Part shown: positions 9,902 to 18,666 of the stretch, in pieces | Layout of the letters: each line of letters begins with the position of its first letter | How positions within the stretch are numbered: position 1 is the stretch's first letter | Source: Microbulbifer aggregans | GTDB taxonomy: Bacteria; Pseudomonadota; Gammaproteobacteria; Pseudomonadales; Cellvibrionaceae | Direction: 5' to 3' | DNA: 64,000 nucleotides | Assembly (NCBI RefSeq): GCF_001750105.1 | Contig: NZ_CP014143.1 | Span: 310,001-374,000, forward strand | The notes under the pieces: generated by a model | Told to the model about the DNA's origin: nothing | Seen by the model: the letters and a program-made list of their open reading frames with translations, nothing else | The model's database searches: none | Made by a program: the position numbers and the translations under genes

Positions 9902-10588
9902 ATGCAAGTTGATCAAAAAGCACGCAAACCGCGCACTGATACGGACGCCCCGGGCGCCGCCAGCGCTACTGCGCGCCGAAGGGAGTCAGCGCCGCAAACA
10001 ACATTTGACAATCCCCGGGCAGGACATAAAGTCGCGCACAGGCACCTCTCCCGCCGCGAACTGCAGAGCCTGCTACTGATGGACAAAATTGAAGAAGTAC
10101 TGATTACCCTCCGACGCCTGATCCGGGCGACTGACCTGCACTCCAAGCAGCTGGTCAAGACCGCCGGCCTCACCGCGCCGCAGCTGCTGTTGCTGCAGGC
10201 AATCCGGGAAAAGGGCCAGGTCACCATCGGTGCGCTGGCCAAGGAAATCAGTCTCAGTCAGGCGACGGTGACCACCATCCTCGACCGCCTCGAGAAGCGC
10301 GGCCTGGTCTACCGGGAGCGCTCCTCCGAAGACAAGCGCAAGGTTCACGCCTACCTCACCGACAAGGGCATGGACTTTATCCGCGACGCGCCGACGCCCC
10401 TGCAGGAGCACTTCGTGCGGCAGTTCCGCGACCTGCGCGACTGGGAGCAGTCCATGATCATTTCCTCCCTGCAAAGGGTGGCGCTGATGATGGACGCCGA
10501 GCACATCGATGCCTCGCCGGTACTCGACGTGGGTGACCTCGACCGCAAAGACAGCAGACAACTGCCACCGGAAGAGCAGGAATCCTGA
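9902..10588 (+). CDS. ectR: MarR-family regulator of the ectoine operon
   Basis: The protein has 228 residues from the ATG chosen here; a TTG at 9833 would add 23 residues with no family likeness and would run over the AT-rich promoter region. After a basic, disordered N-terminus of about 60 residues comes a standard MarR domain. It has a dimerisation helix (MDKIEEVLITLRRLIRATDL), the recognition helix region (AKEISLSQATVTTILDRLEKRG) and the wing (LVYRERSSEDKRKVHAYLTDKG). EctR proteins repress ectABC at low salt. It is divergent from ectA across the palindrome at 9802. The long N-terminal extension fits EctR-type proteins. Confidence 0.88.
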   Translation: MQVDQKARKPRTDTDAPGAASATARRRESAPQTTFDNPRAGHKVAHRHLSRRELQSLLLMDKIEEVLITLRRLIRATDLHSKQLVKTAGLTAPQLLLLQAIREKGQVTIGALAKEISLSQATVTTILDRLEKRGLVYRERSSEDKRKVHAYLTDKGMDFIRDAPTPLQEHFVRQFRDLRDWEQSMIISSLQRVALMMDAEHIDASPVLDVGDLDRKDSRQLPPEEQES

Positions 10589-11026
10589 TTGGCCCCAAAC
10601 GCTTGACGCCAAATGAAAAAGTCAACGTTTTCTTCGGTTTATTGGCCACTTGATGCAAGCAATCGGTGAGCTAACCGAATAATTTATGCAATCGTTGCAT
10701 TCCCCTCGCAGTCCGGTATAAAAGGGCCAACAACACTGGGCGGTCTAAAAGCACCGAGTGCAGCCGCCAATCAAGACAGGGCGCGAACACAGAAGAGTTC
10801 CAGGGCCAACAGGCCTATACATAAGGAACCTCACCGCGCCGACCGCTGGGCCTGCCGGCACTACTTGCAACGCGCAGCCCAGCCTTAGCTTTCGGGGTCT
10901 GACCCGAGCGCGCCGGCCTCACGCGCGCGCCCCTGTTCTGCACAGTGTGAATGGAAGTCGCCAACAAAAAGAACCTGCCGCACCGCCGGCACGGCTCAAA
11001 AAGAAGGCAGGGCGAGGGGATCACAT
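10589..11026 (+). promoter_or_regulatory. long leader with sigma-70-like promoter for the FHA gene
   Basis: This 438-base gap holds no convincing gene. A promoter-like pair TTGCAT (10695-10700) and TATAAA (10717-10722) with a 16-base spacer points to the FHA gene. The -35 element overlaps the inverted repeat ATGCAATCGTTGCAT (10686-10700), a possible operator. If this promoter is used, the transcript has a leader of nearly 300 bases. GAGGGGA at 11014-11020 is the likely ribosome binding site for the FHA ATG at 11027. Confidence 0.45.
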
Positions 11027-12010
11027 ATGGCCTGTTTACAGCACCCGGACACGGAGCAGTCCGTCTATCTGCTGGCACATCACACCATCGGCCGCCGCCA
11101 GGGCGCTGCCGATACCCGTATAGCAAGTGCGGAAATTTCCGGCATTCACGCCGCCATTCAATGGACAGGCACTCACTGGAATATCCGTGACCTGAGCCGT
11201 AACGGCACCTGGCTCAATGGTCAGCAGCTGGTACCCGCGCGCAACTACCAACTACAGCTCGGTGACAAGCTGACCTTCGGCCGCGCCAACAACCCGGCCT
11301 GGGTAGCGGAAAACCTCGACCCGCCTGCAAACCTTCTCATCGACCTCAATAGCGGTGACGCCCAGGAACTGGAGCAGTACCACCTGCTGCCAGACGAGGA
11401 CGAGCCCGTCGCCAGCCTGCATTTCAATCCAGTGTCAGGTCAGTGGCTATTCGAGCTGACCGGACACGATGGTACCGGCGAGCACGCCACTGCCGTCAAA
11501 CACGGCCAACGGCTCGACTGCGGGCCACACAGCTGGAAACTGTTCCTCGCAAACAACGAAGGCGCGACCAGTGAGGTTGCTTTACAGCAGCTCACCATTG
11601 CCGATTTCAACCTTCGCTTTGCCGTCAGCCACCACGAGGAACACGTGCAGCTGCGGGTCACCCGCGACGATATCGATATCGACCTGGCCGCACGCAGCCA
11701 CAATTACCTGCTGCTCTACCTGGCCCGTGCCCGCATCCGCGACTTGGAAAGCGGGGCCGACCCGGACGCCCAGGGCTGGGTGCCGATCCAGGTGGCCACC
11801 CGCGAGCTGGGTATTACCGTCAACCACCTGAACACGCAGATCTTTCGCGCTCGCAAGCAGATTGGCGAGGCGCTGCCGGACTCCATCGACACCTCCAATC
11901 TGGTGGAACGGCGCTCCTGGGAAATGCGCCTCGGCTGCAAACAGCTGGAGATCTACAAGGGTTCGAGCCTGGAAGCCAGCAGCACCGGCGTCGCCGAGCC
12001 GACCGCCTGA
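11027..12010 (+). CDS. FHA domain protein with C-terminal winged-helix-like region
   Basis: The protein has 327 residues and no membrane segment. Residues 10-85 form an FHA phosphothreonine-binding domain: HHTIGRRQGAADTRI, SGIHAAIQW, and NIRDLSRNGTWLNGQQL carrying the canonical GR, S-x-x-H-type and N-G-T/N-G positions. Residues 90-200 show no motif I recognise. Residues about 205-310 resemble an OmpR/SARP-type winged helix (LAARSHNYLLLYLARARI, then VATRELGITVNHLNTQIFRARKQIGEAL). This suggests a DNA-binding or protein-docking module whose activity could depend on phosphothreonine. It directly precedes two Ser/Thr kinase genes, its probable partners. Confidence 0.82.
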   Translation: MACLQHPDTEQSVYLLAHHTIGRRQGAADTRIASAEISGIHAAIQWTGTHWNIRDLSRNGTWLNGQQLVPARNYQLQLGDKLTFGRANNPAWVAENLDPPANLLIDLNSGDAQELEQYHLLPDEDEPVASLHFNPVSGQWLFELTGHDGTGEHATAVKHGQRLDCGPHSWKLFLANNEGATSEVALQQLTIADFNLRFAVSHHEEHVQLRVTRDDIDIDLAARSHNYLLLYLARARIRDLESGADPDAQGWVPIQVATRELGITVNHLNTQIFRARKQIGEALPDSIDTSNLVERRSWEMRLGCKQLEIYKGSSLEASSTGVAEPTA

Positions 12011-12111
12011 CAGTCAAAGGATCCGATCCGGAAACGGGGAATCCGGATAAGTTTTAAAAACATCATGGCCAGGGATGGCAGAGCGAAAAAGAAGGGCCAC
12101 TCAGCCAGACC

Positions 12112-14718
12112 ATGACGTCAGAGCAGCAACCGTTTTACATCGGCCGCTATAGGGCCACTGCCCGCCTGGGCGCGGGCGGCATGGGTGTGGTCTATCTGGC
12201 CACCGACGAACGTCTTGCCCGGCAGGTGGCCATCAAGTGCCTGCAAGAAAACCCCACCAGTACCAATGCCCCCCAGCGTATCCGCCAGGAAGCGCTGCTT
12301 CTGGCCCAGCTCAACCACCCGAACATCGTGCAGATTTATGACGTGGTGGAAGACGGGGATAACCTGGCCCTGGTCATGGAGTTCGTCGACGGCTGCACCC
12401 TGAACCAGTGGCAGCGGGAACGCACCCCCAGCCTGCGCCAGCGCGTGGCGCTGTTAAAACAGATCTGCCACGGCCTCGCCCGCGCCCACAGTGCCGGCAT
12501 CATCCACCGCGACCTGAAGGCCGACAACATCCTGGTGGATGAGAACAGTACCGCGAAGATCACCGACTTCGGCATTGCCAAGAACTGGCGCGAGCATAGC
12601 GACCTGACCCGCGAGCAGCATATCGCCGGCAGCTGGGGCGCCATGTCACCAGAGCAGGCGCTGGGCAAGCCGCTGGACAACCGCTGCGATCTGTTTGCCC
12701 TGGGCGTGCTCGCCTACCGCCTGCTGTGCGGCCAGAACCCGTTTGGCGACCATGAAAGTCCATTCGTGATCGTCGATCGCATCGTCAACAGCGAGCACCC
12801 GCCAGCCAGCAAACTGAACCCGGACTTGCCGCCGGCACTGAGCCAGTTGCTCGACCGCCTGCTGGCCAAAGATCCGGAAAAGCGGCCCCTGCACGCCAGC
12901 GCCGTGGCGGAAGAGCTGGGCAATATCCTGCAGCAGCTGGCCGGAGAAATCGGCGAGAGCACCACCAGCCTGACCGCTACCGTCACCGCCGAAGCCTTTC
13001 ACCAGCGCCGGCAACGCTTCGGAAGCCCGCGTCGCTGGCTGGTGGGCGGTGGCATTGCCGCTGTTGCCGGTTCTGTCCTGGCCGGCGCGCTGTGGCTGGG
13101 GCAATCGAAGCCTGCGCTCTCCGGGCAGTACATTGCCATTGTCGCCCCCGCTGAAAACAGCCTGAAAACTCGCGAGAGCCGCCAGCTTGGTAACAACGTC
13201 CTGAGTGCACTCAAACAAGACCTCGCCAACCGCGAAGGCTTGCTGCTGGTGCCCTACTCCGAATCCCAGCAGCTCGCCGGCAAACCATTGCGCGACCAGG
13301 CCGAGGCACTGAACGCCGACCTGCTGTTGCACCCGTCGCTGTCCTGCAGCATCGAGCAGTGCGAAACGTCAGTGGAACTGATTGATGCCGACAGCCTGGC
13401 GGTGATCGCCAGTCGCAGTACGTTACTCGCCGTGGACGAAAGCACCGAGAGCCGCGCGCGCATGCTGCAGCAGATGAACAAACTACTGCCGGCCCATGCA
13501 CCCCGCTCCCGCAGCGTGGCATTTGATCTCAGTGAGGCCGATTACGAGCGCTACCTGCGCGTGTTCGAAAACCGCGATGACGACGCCCATGTCCCGCAAT
13601 ATCTCGACGAACTGGAGCAACTGCAGCAACACTCGCCCGCTTTCACGCCGCTTTACCGACTGTTCGCCGAGCTGGCCATCGACCAGCGCTATAACAGCCG
13701 CAACCCGGCAACTACCGAGCGACTGGAACGGTTTATTGACCGTGCGCCGGCAAAAATCAACGACCATCCGGATGTGATCAGCGCGCGACTGCGCCTCGCC
13801 GTCTACCGTGAAGACCGGGCCACAGCGGAACAACTGCTGGAGCGCCTCAAGCTGATCCTGCCGGACCGGGCCAACTACCACTTCCTCAAGGCCGCCTTCC
13901 ACCAGCATCTGGGAGATTATGACGAGGCGCTGGCCAACGCCGACCGCGCACTGACACTGCGCCGCAGCTATACCCATATGGTGCAGAAAGCCATGGCGCT
14001 CAGTGCCGGCGGGCAGATGGACGCCGCCAAGCCACTACTGCGGCAGGCGCTAGCCATGAGCGAAAACAATATCGACGCACTCTCCCTGCTGGCCGCCAAC
14101 GAACTGGACGCGGGCAACCCGCAGGAAACCCTGCGACTTCTGGGGAACCTGGGGCCGGACAACCTGGGGCCGATGGACCTGTACAACCTATGCCTGGCCC
14201 ATTACATCGAGCGCCAGTTCGAACAGGCGGACCAGTGCTTCGCCAACCAGTCGAAAAGATCGCCGGGAGATGCCGAAACCCTGCTCTACCGCGCCGAGAT
14301 CGCCAACGCGCAACAGAATCCCGAGCGGGCGAGAATATTCGCCGAGCAGGCACTGGCCACAGTGGAGGGGCGAGACGACTGGGAAGGGTTGCTGATGCAG
14401 GCCCGCGCCCATGCCGAGCTGGGCGAGGCCGCACCGGCGATCGAAAAACTGATCCGTATCGGCCGCGATGCCCCGGACGATATCTATGTGAACTTCGCCC
14501 GCGCACAGGTATACGTCACCACTGGCGACCTGTTCTCGGCCAAAGCGCACCTGCGCAAGACACTGGACCTGGGGCTATCGCCGATCTGGTTTGAGACCGC
14601 GCCCTTTGCCCCGGTGTGTGAGCAGGAGCAGTTCGCCGACCTCCGCCGCGACTACCCTGACCTGTGCAGCAGCGCGCGTATGGCCCGCAGCAATATGACC
14701 GACACCGGCGAGGGCTGA
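12112..14718 (+). CDS. transmembrane Ser/Thr protein kinase with TPR-rich C-terminus (first)
   Basis: The protein has 868 residues. The Hanks-type kinase domain spans about 10-275: glycine loop LGAGGMGVVY (19-28), lysine in VAIKCL (K42), catalytic HRDLKADN (H132, D134), DFG at D152-G154, and an activation segment ending MSPEQ. A single membrane helix (about 309-330, WLVGGGIAAVAGSVLAGALW) follows a juxtamembrane Thr/Arg-rich stretch. The remaining 530 residues are probably periplasmic: an alpha/beta part to about 450 (IAIVAPAENS..., two Cys in LSCSIEQCET), then TPR-like repeats to about 840. It sits 101 bases after the FHA gene. All catalytic residues are present, so it should be active. Confidence 0.92.
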   Translation: MTSEQQPFYIGRYRATARLGAGGMGVVYLATDERLARQVAIKCLQENPTSTNAPQRIRQEALLLAQLNHPNIVQIYDVVEDGDNLALVMEFVDGCTLNQWQRERTPSLRQRVALLKQICHGLARAHSAGIIHRDLKADNILVDENSTAKITDFGIAKNWREHSDLTREQHIAGSWGAMSPEQALGKPLDNRCDLFALGVLAYRLLCGQNPFGDHESPFVIVDRIVNSEHPPASKLNPDLPPALSQLLDRLLAKDPEKRPLHASAVAEELGNILQQLAGEIGESTTSLTATVTAEAFHQRRQRFGSPRRWLVGGGIAAVAGSVLAGALWLGQSKPALSGQYIAIVAPAENSLKTRESRQLGNNVLSALKQDLANREGLLLVPYSESQQLAGKPLRDQAEALNADLLLHPSLSCSIEQCETSVELIDADSLAVIASRSTLLAVDESTESRARMLQQMNKLLPAHAPRSRSVAFDLSEADYERYLRVFENRDDDAHVPQYLDELEQLQQHSPAFTPLYRLFAELAIDQRYNSRNPATTERLERFIDRAPAKINDHPDVISARLRLAVYREDRATAEQLLERLKLILPDRANYHFLKAAFHQHLGDYDEALANADRALTLRRSYTHMVQKAMALSAGGQMDAAKPLLRQALAMSENNIDALSLLAANELDAGNPQETLRLLGNLGPDNLGPMDLYNLCLAHYIERQFEQADQCFANQSKRSPGDAETLLYRAEIANAQQNPERARIFAEQALATVEGRDDWEGLLMQARAHAELGEAAPAIEKLIRIGRDAPDDIYVNFARAQVYVTTGDLFSAKAHLRKTLDLGLSPIWFETAPFAPVCEQEQFADLRRDYPDLCSSARMARSNMTDTGEG

Positions 14719-14845
14719 GGTTTACCCATACCGGGCATCGTTGCGCAGAATTAGTCGCCACGGGTCAAAACCGTTAAACTGGCGCCTGCTCTCTCAGGGA
14801 CGACGGGAGCACCCGAACACAGGCTGGCAACAAGAATAAACCGCC

Positions 14846-17407
14846 ATGGAAATCGCCGAACCCAAACAGCAACAGCTTGGCCGCTACCGTATCGAGCGCA
14901 CGCTCGGCGCTGGTGGTATGGGTGTGGTTTACCTGGCCCATGACACCAAGCTGCACCGCCCGGTGGCGATCAAGAAGCTGCGCGACGATGCCACCAATGC
15001 CACCGCCCGCGCGCGCATCCAGTCCGAGGCGCAGCTGCTCGCCCGACTGAATCATTCCAATATCGTGCAGCTGTACGACGTGCTCGAAGAGCGCGACGGC
15101 ATCGCCCTGGTGATGGAATACGTCGAGGGCACCACCCTCAAGCAGTGGATGCGCGAGGCCAGCCCCACCCTGCGGGACAAGCTCAGCCTGCTGATCCAGC
15201 TCTGCCACGGCCTCACCGAAGCGCACTCGCTCGGCATCATCCACCGCGACCTGAAGCCGGACAATATCCTCATCGCCCGTGGCGGCGCCGACGGCTTTAC
15301 CGCCAAGATCACCGACTTTGGCATCGCCAAATCCCTGCAGGCGGACGAGAGCATCACCCGCGAGGATCACGTCGCCGGCACCGTCGAGGTCATGTCGCCG
15401 GAGCAACTGCAGGGCTACCCGCTGTGCCCGCGCAGTGACCTGTTCAGTCTCGGCACCATCGCCTACGAATTGCTATGCGGCAGCCGCCCGTTCGATAAGG
15501 ACGACAAGGGCGAAAACGGCCCCATGGCTCTGGCCCAGCGCGTGGTGCACGACCCGCACACGCCGCCGCAACAGGCCAACCCGGATCTGCCGGAACCCTT
15601 CGCCGCCCTGCTCGACCGTTTACTGGCCAAGAACCCGGAACAGCGCCCGGAAACCGCCGAACAGGTGGCAGAAGCGCTGGGCTTTTTGCGCACCGAAGGC
15701 TCCAACACCATCACCGGCGACTACTCCGAAACCGTCACCCGCCTGCTGCGCAAACCGCCCAATAAGCGCAAGCGCTTGCTGGCCACGCTGGCCGGCGTGG
15801 CCGCACTTGGCAGCGCCGGTTACTGGGGCTGGAAAGAATTCACCAAGCTGGAGCCACAATATATCGCCGTACTGCCGGTGGAGATCCACGGCGAAGTACG
15901 CGGCGAGGAAAATGCCAATGCGCTGACCGCCACCATGGTGCGCCAGGCCCTGATGAACGCCACTTCACAGCTGAAAGCCAGCGCCCTGGTGAGCTTCACC
16001 CCCAAGGAGGGGCAGGACTTCGATGCACAGTTGCAGGCACTGCGGGACAAGGGCGTGACCGATGCGCTGTTCGCGCGGCTGGACTGTGCGCAGGTACGCT
16101 GTGAGATTGAATTGCAACGGATTGGGCCGGTCGACAGCCAAATCAGGCAGCAGGCGAGTTTTGCGTTTTTAGCGGATAAGCGGCAGGAGGCGGAATATCG
16201 GGTTGGCAACAGTGCGATAGCACTCTTCCCAGAAGACTATGCCAAGTCTGCCAGTGAGCAGGTGCTGATGTCGCAGTCCGATTACAACGACTACCTCGAT
16301 ATTGTCAGCCGCCTGGACAGCAAAGATGTGACTGATGCAGATCTGGCCATCCTCAATCGCCTCCGTGGCACTCACCCTGAAAGCAGGATGGTCTACCACA
16401 CGTTAGTCAATGTCTCCGCAATCCTGCACGTGCTCACAGGAGACAAGCTCTACCTCGACTCGGCTTTATCGAGGCTCAACGAGGCAAAAGAATTCGGGGT
16501 AGAGGGAGCAACCATTGATGAGCTCAAGCTTTTTCTATACAGCCTCGGGGATTATCAGGAGCAGTTTGAAGCACTTTCTTCTAAGTTAGAAGCATCGAAC
16601 TATCCAATCGCCGAACTGAAAAACAAACGCGCCCGGTATTTTTACCGAAATGGAAAGTACGAGGCTGGCCTGCAGGAGGCAATGGAGGCAGCGGCGCTCA
16701 ACCCATCGGCTGACAATCTGTATCTGATCGCCCTCAACCGGATCGCGAGTGGTGACTACAGTGCTGCGCGCTCAACTCTCGAACGCCTTACTGAGACTTA
16801 CCCTGATCACTGGTCTGCCTATTCAGCTAGAGGAGTTATCGAGCTAGAGAGCGGCAATCTGGATGAGGCCGAAAAAGCCATCACAGCCATTCCAGAAGAA
16901 CTGCGCGGCTGGCGCACCCGCTCCAACTTGGGTGTCGTTTATTTTCTTCAGGGAGAGTATGAAAAGGCAAGAGCGGAACAAGAGCGAGTATTAAAAGATG
17001 TTCCAGGAAATATTGCCACGATGGAAGAGGTGGCCGCGTCTTTACTTATGCTCAACGAGAAAGAAGCAGCTACGGAGATATATGGAAAGATCCTAAGTCT
17101 TTCGGATGGGCAGGAAGATATAGAGTCGCAACGATATAGATCCCTTGCTCTGGCAACTCTTGGCCAAATCTCAGAGGCCATAGCCATGATAAATGACTTG
17201 GTGAAAACTGCCCCTGAGGACACGGATATCAAGTACAGCGCTGCTCAAGTATTCGCACTGGCTGGAGAGTGGCGCTCCGCTAACTACTACATAGAGCAAT
17301 TGATTGATCAGGGCATGAGCGCAGCGTGGTTCAAGCTGCCTGCCTTGCAGCAACTCTGCACTCAGCCCCAGACCTCAGAAAAAGTAGCGGCCGCTATCTG
17401 CAATTAA
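14846..17407 (+). CDS. transmembrane Ser/Thr protein kinase with TPR-rich C-terminus (second, paralogue)
   Basis: The 853-residue protein has the same architecture as the kinase upstream. It has the glycine loop LGAGGMGVVY, lysine K43 in VAIKKL, HRDLKPDN (H133, D135), DFG at D157, a membrane helix at about 311-330, an alpha/beta segment with a matching two-Cys motif (LDCAQVRCEIE), and TPR-like repeats to the end. The 5' part is GC-rich like its neighbours, but from about 16085 codon use shifts toward A/T-ending and rarer codons (AGA, ATA, TTA), which suggests a different history for the distal part. The stop codon directly abuts the convergent 154-residue gene. Confidence 0.92.
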   Translation: MEIAEPKQQQLGRYRIERTLGAGGMGVVYLAHDTKLHRPVAIKKLRDDATNATARARIQSEAQLLARLNHSNIVQLYDVLEERDGIALVMEYVEGTTLKQWMREASPTLRDKLSLLIQLCHGLTEAHSLGIIHRDLKPDNILIARGGADGFTAKITDFGIAKSLQADESITREDHVAGTVEVMSPEQLQGYPLCPRSDLFSLGTIAYELLCGSRPFDKDDKGENGPMALAQRVVHDPHTPPQQANPDLPEPFAALLDRLLAKNPEQRPETAEQVAEALGFLRTEGSNTITGDYSETVTRLLRKPPNKRKRLLATLAGVAALGSAGYWGWKEFTKLEPQYIAVLPVEIHGEVRGEENANALTATMVRQALMNATSQLKASALVSFTPKEGQDFDAQLQALRDKGVTDALFARLDCAQVRCEIELQRIGPVDSQIRQQASFAFLADKRQEAEYRVGNSAIALFPEDYAKSASEQVLMSQSDYNDYLDIVSRLDSKDVTDADLAILNRLRGTHPESRMVYHTLVNVSAILHVLTGDKLYLDSALSRLNEAKEFGVEGATIDELKLFLYSLGDYQEQFEALSSKLEASNYPIAELKNKRARYFYRNGKYEAGLQEAMEAAALNPSADNLYLIALNRIASGDYSAARSTLERLTETYPDHWSAYSARGVIELESGNLDEAEKAITAIPEELRGWRTRSNLGVVYFLQGEYEKARAEQERVLKDVPGNIATMEEVAASLLMLNEKEAATEIYGKILSLSDGQEDIESQRYRSLALATLGQISEAIAMINDLVKTAPEDTDIKYSAAQVFALAGEWRSANYYIEQLIDQGMSAAWFKLPALQQLCTQPQTSEKVAAAICN

Positions 17408-17872
17408 TCAGAGCGGCTCGAGCTTCGCGTCGGGGTCTGCTGACAGCACAACCGCTCCACTGGCATCCTGTGCCGCCCACTTGAAGGAGAAGCCGTTGGC
17501 AGTCTGCTTATTGGCCTTCAGGTCAATTTCCAGGAACTGCGGGCTGCCTTCCATCTTCTTCGCTTTCTTGATCGCACCGAGACCACCATTCACTTCGTCA
17601 TAGGTCTCCATGCCATCTTCATTACCACCAACCTTCTGGTGATCCGCAAAGACCATCTCGGTACCGATCAGCTCAATTACCAGTGTCGCCTTGCCGGAAT
17701 TCCCCGGATTTGCCTTTGCACCTTCGAAAATGATGTGGATGGTCTCGATGGCTTCACCGCTGTTCTTATCCTTGAACTCCCACTGCTGGTCAGCGCCGGT
17801 GGGCTGGAGGGTGAAGTTGAAGGTTACATCCTGCTTTTCCGGTACGGTGTAAGCGGTTGCTACGTCTGTCAT
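17408..17872 (-). CDS. unknown 154-aa protein convergent with the kinase gene
   Basis: I do not recognise a family. The protein lacks a signal peptide and membrane segments. It is acidic and rich in predicted beta strands (DVTFNFTLQPTGADQQWEF; TIHIIFEGAKANPGNSGKATLVIELIGTEMVF; FLEIDLKANKQTANGFSFKWAA), fitting a cytoplasmic beta-sandwich. Translation starts at ATG 17872. Its stop codon occupies the very next bases after the second kinase stop, with no gap. It could be a kinase-pathway substrate or an unrelated neighbour; nothing in the sequence decides. Confidence 0.65.
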   Translation of the reverse strand: MTDVATAYTVPEKQDVTFNFTLQPTGADQQWEFKDKNSGEAIETIHIIFEGAKANPGNSGKATLVIELIGTEMVFADHQKVGGNEDGMETYDEVNGGLGAIKKAKKMEGSPQFLEIDLKANKQTANGFSFKWAAQDASGAVVLSADPDAKLEPL

Positions 17873-18022
17873 GTTCCACTCCTGGAAATCTTCTGGTCAT
17901 TGTTTCCCTGAATACCGCGCAGGGGATTGTTGTTCTCATTCACCGGCGCCCCCAAGACCCCGGCGGGAATACGCGCTGGATAGGATAATGCCAACCGTGA
18001 CCGGAACTCCATCACAAATTCA

Positions 18023-18056
18023 TAAAAAAACCGGCAGTCAGTAGCCTGACTGCCGG
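18023..18056 (-). terminator. strong hairpin with T tract on the minus strand
   Basis: CCGGCAGTCAG (18031-18041) pairs with CTGACTGCCGG (18046-18056). The run of seven A before it reads as a U tract on the minus strand, so it would stop leftward transcription. No leftward gene is evident to its right, so it may serve an unseen small transcript or shield the 154-residue gene. Confidence 0.6.
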
Positions 18057-18447
18057 CCGAAAATGATGGTCCCAGCCATCGACGGTTACAACAACACTAT
18101 CAAGAGCGAAATGGAGCCTCCTTGCCCCCGCCAGGCCCTTCCCCATAACGCCGGCAGCTTGGGCTCTGTGATTGCCGGGCCGGCCTGGCGATTCAGCTTG
18201 CGCTGAATCCTTTTTCCTTTACCGAGCTGTGCTACTGGGTGCACAAGATTCCGGTCCTTCGGAAAAACGTTGAGGAGTGGCATCCTGCCGGGGCACCGCG
18301 TAAACCCCCTGCGCTGCCCGCTCCCCAACCTCGATGTGTACTTTACGGATAGGGCCATTACAGGTCGATCACACGCCATTACACGCCATTACACACAACC
18401 GCTCTCATCCAATGCAGCACGCATAAAGCTACAGCGCCCAATGCGAA
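18057..18447. other. non-coding stretch, no gene recognised
   Basis: Only small features are seen: a short hairpin GATTCAGC/GCTGAATC near 18190-18210 and a direct duplication of ACACGCCATT at 18371-18390. A leftward open frame crossing this stretch has no family likeness and codon use that does not support it. Confidence 0.4.
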
Positions 18448-18556
18448 GGCGGGGCGCAGGGGCGGGTATTTCGAACCGTCGGCGACAGGACGTCGCCGCC
18501 GGAGCGTACAGGGATGTATTCACAGCGTTTCGAAATACCCGCCCCGGCGCCCTGCC
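18448..18556. repeat. nested intergenic palindrome, copy C
   Basis: The outer arms are 18448-18475 and 18529-18556, 28 bases each with two mismatches, sharing GGGGCGGGTATTTCGAA. The inner hairpin lies at 18476-18502, and the core AGCGTACAGGGATGTATTC continues through CACAGCG (18503-18527). It has the same orientation as copies B and E. It ends 110 bases before the likely start of the PLP enzyme gene. The long open frame of that gene runs back into the repeat, but the extra residues (MYSQRFEIPAPAP...) are translated repeat, not protein. Confidence 0.88.
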
Positions 18557-18666
18557 GCTCCTCAAGTAATTCAGAACCAAGAGACACCCGCGAAAGGAAC
18601 TCAGCCAGCTATAACAAAAGGAAGGACATTCACTGCCTGATCCCACGCAGCACGGACAGCGAGGCC

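Noticed and set aside
18086..18379. 97-codon leftward frame in the gap before the PLP enzyme
   Set aside because: The composition is atypical, there is no motif and no good start signal, so it is treated as non-coding.
18514..18666. N-terminal extension of the PLP enzyme beginning MYSQRFEIPAPAP
   Set aside because: These codons are the translation of palindrome copy C and the following gap; similar MYSQRF-type peptides arise from the other copies. The start was placed at 18667.
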